Assembly (NCBI GenBank): GCA_025963725.1
Contig: JAOQAE010000006.1
Location: 558,001-622,000, forward strand
Source: Bacteroidota bacterium
Lineage (GTDB): Bacteria > Bacteroidota > Bacteroidia > 2-12-FULL-35-15
Direction: 5' to 3'
DNA: 64,000 nt
The position numbers and the translations under genes were made by a program. Positions 43,377 to 50,012 of the stretch are shown one piece after another (within the stretch, counting starts at the first letter, position 1; every line of letters begins with the position of its first letter). The notes under the pieces were generated by a model. It was not told where the DNA came from, ran no database searches, and saw only the letters and a list, made by a program, of their open reading frames with translations.

Positions 43377-44420
43377 ATGTTAGAAAACACTGAGCGTACG
43401 GAACTGAGCTCCCTGGGCGAATTCGGATTGATAAAGCACCTTACACAATTTGTAGAGATCGCTAATGAAAGCACCGTGAAAGGCATCGGCGATGATGCTG
43501 CCGTAATGGACTATAAAGGCAAAAGAACCGTAGTTTCCACCGACATGCTGGTGGAAGGCGTTCATTTCGACCTTGCCTACATGCCGCTCAAGCACCTCGG
43601 GTACAAAGCTGTTTCAGTGAATGTATCAGATATCTATGCGATGAATGCTTCGCCGAAGCAGATCACCATTTCACTTGCCATCTCCAGCCGTTTCTCCGTT
43701 GAGGCCATCGAGGAGCTGTATTCCGGGATGATGCTTGCCTGCCATAAGTACAAGGTGGACATTGTCGGCGGTGATACCACCTCCAGCAAAAGCGGACTGA
43801 TCATCAGCATTACAGCCATCGGAGATGCGGAAGAAAGCGATCTCGTATACCGGCATACGGCCAAGGAAGGCGACCTGCTCTGCGTTACAGGCGATCTGGG
43901 CGCAGCCTACATCGGCCTGCAGCTGCTCGAGCGCGAAAAGAAGATCTTCATGGAGAGCCCGGATATACAGCCCGACCTGGAAGGCAACGACTACATCATC
44001 GAGCGGCAGCTGAAGCCCGAAGCAAGAAAGGACATCCCGGTGCTCCTGCAGAAACTGGAAGTAAAGCCTACATCCATGATCGATGTGTCGGACGGGCTTG
44101 CCTCTGAAATACTGCACCTGTGCACCGACTCCGGAACAGGCTGCAACCTCTACGAAGAGAAGATCCCGATCGACCCTGCGGCATACAATACCGCACGCGA
44201 TTTCAACCTCGACCCAACCGTATGCGCACTCAGCGGCGGAGAAGATTATGAGCTGCTGTTCACCATCGACCAGGCCGACTTCCCGAAAATAAAGGCCAAT
44301 CCCGACATTACCGTGATCGGTCACATGACGGACAAAAAGGATGGCGTGAACCTCATCACCAAAGCCGGCACCTCACACCCGCTTACCGCGCAGGGCTGGG
44401 ATGCATTGCTGAAGAAGTGA
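43377..44420 (+). CDS. thiL: Thiamine-monophosphate kinase ThiL
   Basis: The 347-residue protein is ThiL, of the AIR-synthase/PurM-like fold: IGDDAAVMDY, TDMLVEGVHFDLAYMPLKHL, AVSVNVSDIYAMNASPKQIT, VDIVGGDTTSSKSGLIISIT, LLCVTGDLGAAYIGLQLLER and SMIDVSDGLASEI with ALSGGEDYELLF. It phosphorylates thiamine monophosphate to the active diphosphate using ATP. No other thiamine gene is in the window. The gene is divergent from the GT-C-like protein and followed by repeats. Confidence 0.97.
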   Translation: MLENTERTELSSLGEFGLIKHLTQFVEIANESTVKGIGDDAAVMDYKGKRTVVSTDMLVEGVHFDLAYMPLKHLGYKAVSVNVSDIYAMNASPKQITISLAISSRFSVEAIEELYSGMMLACHKYKVDIVGGDTTSSKSGLIISITAIGDAEESDLVYRHTAKEGDLLCVTGDLGAAYIGLQLLEREKKIFMESPDIQPDLEGNDYIIERQLKPEARKDIPVLLQKLEVKPTSMIDVSDGLASEILHLCTDSGTGCNLYEEKIPIDPAAYNTARDFNLDPTVCALSGGEDYELLFTIDQADFPKIKANPDITVIGHMTDKKDGVNLITKAGTSHPLTAQGWDALLKK

Positions 44421-44449
44421 TCATAATTATGTTTGCACCATGCCACTGT

Positions 44450-44553
44450 CATCCCGTGCCCCGACACGGGATCCCGCTATAATCATGAGGTGAGAGGAAT
44501 TCTGCTAACCTTAACACTGCGTAGAGATGCCGTGTCGAAGCACGGCATGACAC
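44450..44553. repeat. Palindromic repeat pair downstream of thiL
   Basis: CCCGTGCCCCGACACGGG is a hairpin (CCCGTG / CACGGG), and GCCGTGTCGAAGCACGGC forms another. Both are linked to TGTCAT or ATGACA words. It is related to the other intergenic repeats, and is followed by the sensor-kinase promoter region. Confidence 0.6.
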
Positions 44554-44607
44554 GATCATCATACTATCCTGTTACTGTCATTGGATGCACGATGCACTTA
44601 TTTTCAT

Positions 44608-44615
44608 TATCTTTA
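44608..44615 (+). promoter_or_regulatory. -7 box TATCTTTA before the sensor kinase
   Basis: One mismatch to TAnnTTTG, 19 nt before the preferred start at 44635. No suitable TTG was found. Confidence 0.35.
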
Positions 44616-44634
44616 CCTTATAAGTGCTGCTGCA

Positions 44635-47595
44635 ATGCAAAGAACAAAAACCGGCCTCCTTTTTCTTTTTATTTTCCTTTCCGCATTTTTTAATCGGAGT
44701 GCCGCACAATCCTATTTTTTCAAGAACTATTCCGTTGATGACGGCTTGCCTTTTGTGCAGGTTTCCGCCATCTACCAGGATTCCAAAGGAAACCTCTGGA
44801 CGGGCGGCTACGGCGGGCTAAGCAAATTCGACGGCTATACCTTCAGGAACTTTTCCCCGCGCGACGGGCTGCTCAATTATTTCGTAACAGCCATCACCGA
44901 AGATGAGCAGGGCAACATCTGGATCGGGACGATCAACGGGATCAATAAATACGACGGCAAAAAATTTACCAGCTACAATACCAAGCTCGGGCTGATCGAC
45001 AACAACATAACCTGCATCCTCAAGGATTACCAGGGGCATCTCTGGTTCGGCACCTCGGAAGGGCTGAGCCGGATGGAAGATAATACCTTCATTAATTACA
45101 CCATCCAGAAAGGCCTTGTAGGGAACCATGTGCGCTGCCTGTACGAGGACCGGAAGAAGAACATCTGGATCGGCACCGACAACGGCATCAGCATGTTCGA
45201 CGGCAAGAATTTTAACAACTATTCCATCATCGACGGCCTGGCGGGAAACACCATCAACGGCATTGCGCAGGATTCGGCCGGAGGAGTATGGATCGCAACC
45301 TCCGAAGGCTTGAGCAAATTAAAGAACAACACCTTCATCAATCACACGATGGAGGAAGGCCTTTCCGACAACGATGTTACAACGGTGATCTGCGACAAGC
45401 GCAACAACATCTGGATCGGATCGCCGAAAGGAATAGCACGCGTGAAACGCTTTGAATTCAAGAACTACACGCTGAGCAACGAGGTGAACAGCAACATCGT
45501 GAACTGCATCTACCAGGATTATGAGCAGAACATCTGGATCGGGACGTACAACGGGTTGTACAAATACCGCAGCGACCTTTTTGAAGTGTATTCGGAAAAA
45601 GAAGGACTCACCAACAATTTTATCTTCAGCATTATCCGCGATAAGCAGGGGCAGCTTGCCGTAGGCACGAACGGCGGCGGACTTTATATAGAGGGCGAAG
45701 ATCGCTTTATCAATTTCACGATCAGGGACGGGCTTGCCGACCGGAAAGTGAATGCCTCCTTTAAGGATGATGACGGGAATATCCTGCTTGGCACGGATAA
45801 CGGCATCTCGGTGTTCGATGGAAAAAAATTCATCCACATCGGCAAGTATGATTCGCTCATTGGTGAGCCGGTGAACATTTTTTATAAGGACCGCAAAGGA
45901 AACTTGTGGATCGGCTCCAACGGCGCGGTTTACAAATACGGCGATCATTCCTTCAAAAAGTATGCGCCGCATTCATTTACGGGAAGCCCCCAGGTATGGG
46001 GCATCCACGAGGACAAGCAGGGCAACCTCTGGTTTGCAACCTATCTGGGCGGACTGTTCCTGTTCGACGGCACCGGCTTTATCGAGCAGGGCAGAAAGCT
46101 TGGATTTAAAACGGAATCGTTCTTCACGATCCTCGAGGATGATGATGGCATGCTGTATTTTTCATCCTTCGAAGGCGTGTATGCCTATGATCCGAAAACA
46201 AAGCGCATTGCCAATTTCGGAGCGGAGGAAGGCATCAGCTCGGAGCTGGTGTACAGCATGGCGCTCAATAATTCCAAAACGGAGCTATGGGCGGGAACCA
46301 ACCAGGGCCTGAGCCGGATCGACATTGCCGCATTTAAAAAAACCGGCGAAAAGATCGTGACAACGTATGGAAAGGATGAAGGCTTCAGCGGCGTGGAATG
46401 CAATACCAACGGCATCTACAACGACAGCGACGGCGCCATCTGGTTCGGCACCGTGAACGGGCTCATCAAATACCTCCCCGGCGAATACATCGAGAACAAA
46501 ACGCTGGCAAGGATCAACATCAGCAACATCCGCCTGTTCTATACGGATACAACGCTTCCGCAGAAGTCGGTGCTGAGCTACGACATGAACAACATTTCGT
46601 TCAACTACAGCGGCATCTGTCTCACCAACCCGCGAAAGGTACGCTACTCGCATATCCTGGAAGGCTTCGACAAGAAATGGTCGCCGGTAGGCTTTGAGCG
46701 CACCGTTACCTACTCCAACCTGCCGCCCGGAAAATACACCTTCAAGGTAAAATGCACGAACAATGAAGGTGTATGGACGGAAACACCGGCCGAGTTCGTT
46801 TTCACGATCAAAGCGCCGTTCTGGAAAACATTCTGGTTCTACATCCTGCTGTCGCTCTTCTCCGTATCCGTGCTGATCCTTTCCATCCGCCTGCGGATCC
46901 GCAGCATCAAGAACAAGGAGAAAAGAAAAACGGAGCTCAATAAAAAGATCGCGAACATTGAGCTGCAGGCCCTGCGCGCGCAGATGAACCCGCATTTCAT
47001 CTTCAATACCATGGCATCCATTCAGCATTACATCTCCAATAATGATACGGATGCCGCGTTAAAATACCTGTCGAAATTTGCAAAGCTCATGCGCAGCATC
47101 ATCGGTAATTCAAAGCAGCAGATGATCGCCATCGCCGAGGAGCTGAATGCACTGAACCTGTACCTGGAGCTGGAGATCATGCGCTTTACGGATAAGTTCG
47201 AGTACGAGATCATCGTTGACAAGGACATCGACCCGAATTACGACCGCATCCCTTCCATGCTCATTCAGCCGTATGTGGAGAATGCCATTATTCACGGGCT
47301 GCTGCCGAAGCAGGGACATGGAAAAATTTCGATACATTTACAGAAACAAACGGATTGCATCCTTTGCACGATAGAAGATAACGGGATAGGCCGCGAGCGC
47401 TCCAACGAGTTCAAGAAGAACCGCGTGCAGCAGCATAAATCGGTAGGCATGAGCATCACGCAGGAGCGCCTCGACATTTTAAACTCGAGCCTCAACCAGA
47501 ACCTGAATGCGCAGATCCTCGACCTGTTCGAGAACGGCCAGCCTGCAGGAACGAAAGTGCAGATCATGATCCCGCTTGAAACCAATGAAGATTAA
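44635..47595 (+). CDS. LytS-type sensor kinase with two periplasmic propellers
   Basis: The ATG at 44635 opens a signal peptide (MQRTKTGLLFLFIFLSAFFN); the upstream open frame adds no leader. The 986 residues contain fourteen Reg_prop blades (GNIWIGTxNGI type, about residues 40-610), consistent with two seven-bladed propellers. A Y_Y_Y domain follows (SFNYSGICLTNPRKVRYSHI, NLPPGKYTFKVKC), then one membrane segment (about 732-755) and a His_kinase domain. His787 lies in LRAQMNPHFIFNTMASIQHY; the ATPase has IQPYVENAIIHGLLPK and DNGIGRERS. It senses a periplasmic signal and phosphorylates the LytTR regulator encoded 12 nt downstream. The ligand is unknown. Confidence 0.93.
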   Translation: MQRTKTGLLFLFIFLSAFFNRSAAQSYFFKNYSVDDGLPFVQVSAIYQDSKGNLWTGGYGGLSKFDGYTFRNFSPRDGLLNYFVTAITEDEQGNIWIGTINGINKYDGKKFTSYNTKLGLIDNNITCILKDYQGHLWFGTSEGLSRMEDNTFINYTIQKGLVGNHVRCLYEDRKKNIWIGTDNGISMFDGKNFNNYSIIDGLAGNTINGIAQDSAGGVWIATSEGLSKLKNNTFINHTMEEGLSDNDVTTVICDKRNNIWIGSPKGIARVKRFEFKNYTLSNEVNSNIVNCIYQDYEQNIWIGTYNGLYKYRSDLFEVYSEKEGLTNNFIFSIIRDKQGQLAVGTNGGGLYIEGEDRFINFTIRDGLADRKVNASFKDDDGNILLGTDNGISVFDGKKFIHIGKYDSLIGEPVNIFYKDRKGNLWIGSNGAVYKYGDHSFKKYAPHSFTGSPQVWGIHEDKQGNLWFATYLGGLFLFDGTGFIEQGRKLGFKTESFFTILEDDDGMLYFSSFEGVYAYDPKTKRIANFGAEEGISSELVYSMALNNSKTELWAGTNQGLSRIDIAAFKKTGEKIVTTYGKDEGFSGVECNTNGIYNDSDGAIWFGTVNGLIKYLPGEYIENKTLARINISNIRLFYTDTTLPQKSVLSYDMNNISFNYSGICLTNPRKVRYSHILEGFDKKWSPVGFERTVTYSNLPPGKYTFKVKCTNNEGVWTETPAEFVFTIKAPFWKTFWFYILLSLFSVSVLILSIRLRIRSIKNKEKRKTELNKKIANIELQALRAQMNPHFIFNTMASIQHYISNNDTDAALKYLSKFAKLMRSIIGNSKQQMIAIAEELNALNLYLELEIMRFTDKFEYEIIVDKDIDPNYDRIPSMLIQPYVENAIIHGLLPKQGHGKISIHLQKQTDCILCTIEDNGIGRERSNEFKKNRVQQHKSVGMSITQERLDILNSSLNQNLNAQILDLFENGQPAGTKVQIMIPLETNED

Positions 47596-47607
47596 AAACG
47601 CTACGCC

Positions 47608-48375
47608 ATGAAAGAAAGCACTACACTTAAAAAAGCTGTGATCGTTGATGATGAATTAGGAGCACGCGAGTCGCTCTCCAAGATGCTGGAGAAGAACTGC
47701 AAGAACCTACAGGTGGTTGGCAAAGCCGATAACATGATGAATGCATTTGTGGAGATCACGAACAACCAGCCCGACCTGGTGTTCCTCGACATTGAAATGC
47801 CGAACGGGAATGCATTCGACCTGCTGGAAAAGTTCAAGGAAATAAATTTCAACATCATCTTTGTAACAGCTTATGATCATTATGCGATCAAAGCGATCAA
47901 GTTCAGCGCCATCGATTATATCCTCAAGCCCGTTGATCCGGAAGAGCTGGTAAAGGCGGTTTCCCGCTTCGAGAGCCAGCATGAGACCAAGACCTCCCTC
48001 GATAAAAAATTCAAGACGCTGCTCTCCAATGTAAAGCCGGAGAACAAGCTGAAGAAAGTAGGCATCCCGGATGGCGACGGGCTGATCTTTATCAACCTTG
48101 CCGATATCATCCGCTGCGATTCCGATGGCAACTACACTTATTTCCTGCTTACCTCCGGCAAGAAGATCATTGCTTCACGTACGCTGGGGGAATACGAGCA
48201 GATGTTCGCGGAGGACAATTTCTTCCGGGTGCACCGCTCCCACCTGATCAACCTCGAGCATGTGAAAAAGTATATTAAAGGAGAGGGCGGTTACGTGATC
48301 ATGTCCGATAACTCGCAGGTGGAGGTTTCGCGGAGGAATAAGAATGAATTCCTTGAAAAGCTCTCCCACCAGTAG
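47608..48375 (+). CDS. LytTR-family response regulator
   Basis: The 255-residue protein has a receiver domain (about 8-125) with the acidic pair in VIVDDE, phosphoacceptor Asp61 in LVFLDIEMPNG and Lys in DYILKPVDPEEL. A LytTR DNA-binding domain follows (about 150-253: DIIRCDSDGNYTYFLL, FFRVHRSHLINLEHVKKYIK, VEVSRRNKNEFLEKL). It pairs with the LytS-type kinase immediately upstream. Targets may lie nearby: a short membrane protein gene follows after 326 nt carrying a 13-bp direct repeat. Confidence 0.95.
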   Translation: MKESTTLKKAVIVDDELGARESLSKMLEKNCKNLQVVGKADNMMNAFVEITNNQPDLVFLDIEMPNGNAFDLLEKFKEINFNIIFVTAYDHYAIKAIKFSAIDYILKPVDPEELVKAVSRFESQHETKTSLDKKFKTLLSNVKPENKLKKVGIPDGDGLIFINLADIIRCDSDGNYTYFLLTSGKKIIASRTLGEYEQMFAEDNFFRVHRSHLINLEHVKKYIKGEGGYVIMSDNSQVEVSRRNKNEFLEKLSHQ

Positions 48376-48701
48376 GCAAATTCAGCTAAAATACCCTTCA
48401 CTTACCACGGCCCTGCTAAAATCCTGAAAAGCGATCAGCCGCTTACCTCCCATTTACCACCGCTAAATAAGTAAGCCCGCCATTTACTCATTATGGGTTT
48501 ACTTCCATTCATTTCATGCGTAATATTGTGTAGTTCATTGAAACAATAATACATTAAAACAAGAGGAGGTAGCGGGGGATTGCACTGGAAATTAATTGGC
48601 ACATGGGGATGTTGTTTAAATTAATTGGCAAAAACCCGCACCTTACTCTTATACTCTTTCTCTCTTTAAAGGTTCAATTCTCAATATAATTTCTTTCACG
48701 T
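48376..48701. other. Gap between regulator and small membrane protein
   Basis: No gene is seen. The gap is AT-rich and carries a 13-bp direct repeat (listed separately) and scattered variants of CATTTACC. A TAATATTG word near 48529 is a weak -7 candidate. The last 70 nt are pyrimidine-rich leader for the small gene at 48702. Confidence 0.6.
48589..48630. repeat. 13-bp direct repeat AAATTAATTGGCA, possible regulator site
   Basis: AAATTAATTGGCA occurs at 48589-48601 and again at 48618-48630. The 29-bp start-to-start distance places the copies on nearly the same helix face. LytTR regulators commonly bind paired direct repeats, and this pair lies upstream of the small membrane gene and just downstream of a LytTR gene; the link is inferred. 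Confidence 0.5.
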
Positions 48702-48875
48702 ATGGCAACAACACTACTTCAGTTAAACAATTTAAATTTTTCAGCCATGAACAGAAAAACCACAGTCCGCCAGAACGGGCACACCTACCACGAAGAAGGT
48801 ATCGGAACCGTAACCATTTTGCTTGCAGTGCTAACTGTAGCGATCATTTTTTACAGCATTTACACAGCCGTTTAG
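48702..48875 (+). CDS. Small single-pass membrane protein (57 residues)
   Basis: The frame from ATG 48702 encodes 57 residues; an internal ATG at 48747 would give 42. Both share an N-terminal polar part (TTVRQNGHTYHEEGIGTVTI) and one membrane segment (LLAVLTVAIIFYSIYTAV) at the very end. It is followed by a rho-independent terminator, as expected of a real transcription unit, and preceded by the direct repeat. No family is recognised. It may be a peptide controlled by the LytTR system. Which ATG is used is uncertain. Confidence 0.55.
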   Translation: MATTLLQLNNLNFSAMNRKTTVRQNGHTYHEEGIGTVTILLAVLTVAIIFYSIYTAV

Positions 48876-48942
48876 TTTTAGTTAGTTTGTTTGGTTAATA
48901 GTTTAGTTAGTTTGTTTTGTTTAGTTTTAGTTTAGACCCGGG

Positions 48943-48976
48943 AACGGCACTTATTGTAAAATAGGTGCCGTTTTCA
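48943..48976 (+). terminator. Rho-independent terminator after the small membrane protein
   Basis: AACGGCAC (48943-48950) pairs with GTGCCGTT (48965-48972), followed by TTCATTTT. Extra pairs close part of the loop. Confidence 0.8.
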
Positions 48977-49002
48977 TTTTCAATAGGTCACATTGAAGAA
49001 AC

Positions 49003-49158
49003 ACACCCCTAGCCCCTCTCGAGAGGGGAACAGGCGCTGCTCATATCGAAACTATACCATTACCCGAATGTTCAGGTTTAAATATATTGTTAAGTTTAGC
49101 TGGATCTATTCCCCCGTTTATCCTGAGCGCAGCCGAAGGAAGAGGGGTTAGGGGTGTG
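49003..49158. repeat. Inverted repeat pair ACACCCCTAGCCCCTCT / AGAGGGGTTAGGGGTGT
   Basis: The left arm contains the perfect palindrome CCCCTCTCGAGAGGGG (49013-49028). The right arm (49141-49158) is an inverted copy of the first 17 bases with one mismatch. Between them is a CTGAGCGCAGCCGAAGGA word (49122-49139). The unit looks like a small composite repeat with terminal inverted repeats. Confidence 0.6.
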
Positions 49159-49177
49159 TAAAAATGCCGGAGAACCA

Positions 49178-49984
49178 TCAATAGTTCTTCCGGAAGCACC
49201 GTTCCGCAAAAGCAGCCAGCCCTTTCAATGTTTCTTCCGGCGCCTCATAAAAGCCCATGTGCGCGCCTTCCTCCAGCATCACCACCGACGGATATTTACA
49301 CAAGCCCATTTGGGGATACATGGTTTCGTAATTGATCACGCCGTCTTTTTTCCCGATCACAAATAAAACGGGATACTCCGCAAACTTCAGGATCATGTCG
49401 CGGCTCTTGCGCTCCTTCATGCCTTCCAGGCTGTTGATGATCGATTGCTTGGATACCTCCGTTGCAACGCGCCTTGCCTTGCTTACTTCTTCTTTCAGCT
49501 TCGCAAGGTTTCCGGGGGCAAACAGCGTGGTCACCACTTCGGCCACATAATGCTTGTGCTCTTTTTTCACAAGGCGGATCACGCGGTCGCGGTCCTTCTT
49601 TTTTTCTTCCGGATCGGCATACGAAGTGGAATTGAACAGGCAGAGCCCGCTCACATTTTCGGGGTACAGCTCTGCAAATGCAAGCGCGGCATAGCCGCCC
49701 ATGGAATGCCCCGCGATCACATAACGCCTTACGCCTACACGATCGAGCACCGCTTTCACCGATTGTGCAAGCAGCTCCATGCTGTGGTAATAGCCGATGC
49801 TCGGGGTTTTGCCATGCCCGGGAAGGTCGATGGCGATCACGCGAAAACGCTTCAAAAGCTTTTTGCCGAATTCGCTCCAGAGCTCGTGCGAACCTAAAAA
49901 GCCGTGTAATAAAACTATTACACGGCCTTTCCCTGAATCGGTATATGCGATCTTTACTTTTTTAAAATCAGCGTAGTGCAGCAT
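49178..49984 (-). CDS. Alpha/beta-fold hydrolase
   Basis: The 268-residue protein has the canonical oxyanion loop VIVLLHGFLGSHELW, nucleophile Ser in VIAGHSMGGYAALAFAE, a catalytic Asp in FVIGKKDGVINY and His in EEGAHMGFYEAPEETLK. A charged lid helix region (DPEEKKKDRDRVIRLVKKEH) follows the nucleophile. Similar proteins cleave esters, menaquinone intermediates or haloacids, so the substrate is not determinable. No signal peptide; a cytoplasmic enzyme. It stands alone, with repeats downstream. Confidence 0.9.
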   Translation of the reverse strand: MLHYADFKKVKIAYTDSGKGRVIVLLHGFLGSHELWSEFGKKLLKRFRVIAIDLPGHGKTPSIGYYHSMELLAQSVKAVLDRVGVRRYVIAGHSMGGYAALAFAELYPENVSGLCLFNSTSYADPEEKKKDRDRVIRLVKKEHKHYVAEVVTTLFAPGNLAKLKEEVSKARRVATEVSKQSIINSLEGMKERKSRDMILKFAEYPVLFVIGKKDGVINYETMYPQMGLCKYPSVVMLEEGAHMGFYEAPEETLKGLAAFAERCFRKNY

Positions 49985-50012
49985 CGGGTAGATAGTTTAC
50001 CCAAATTTATGA

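Noticed and set aside
43279-43377. Longer N terminus of the GT-C-like protein from TTG 43377
   Set aside because: It would run into the thiL start and adds a segment with no clear role. ATG 43278 gives a more ordinary N terminus.
44433-44634. Upstream extension of the sensor-kinase frame and an overlapping 86-codon frame
   Set aside because: The region holds palindromic repeats, and the signal peptide begins at 44635; the upstream part adds no leader.
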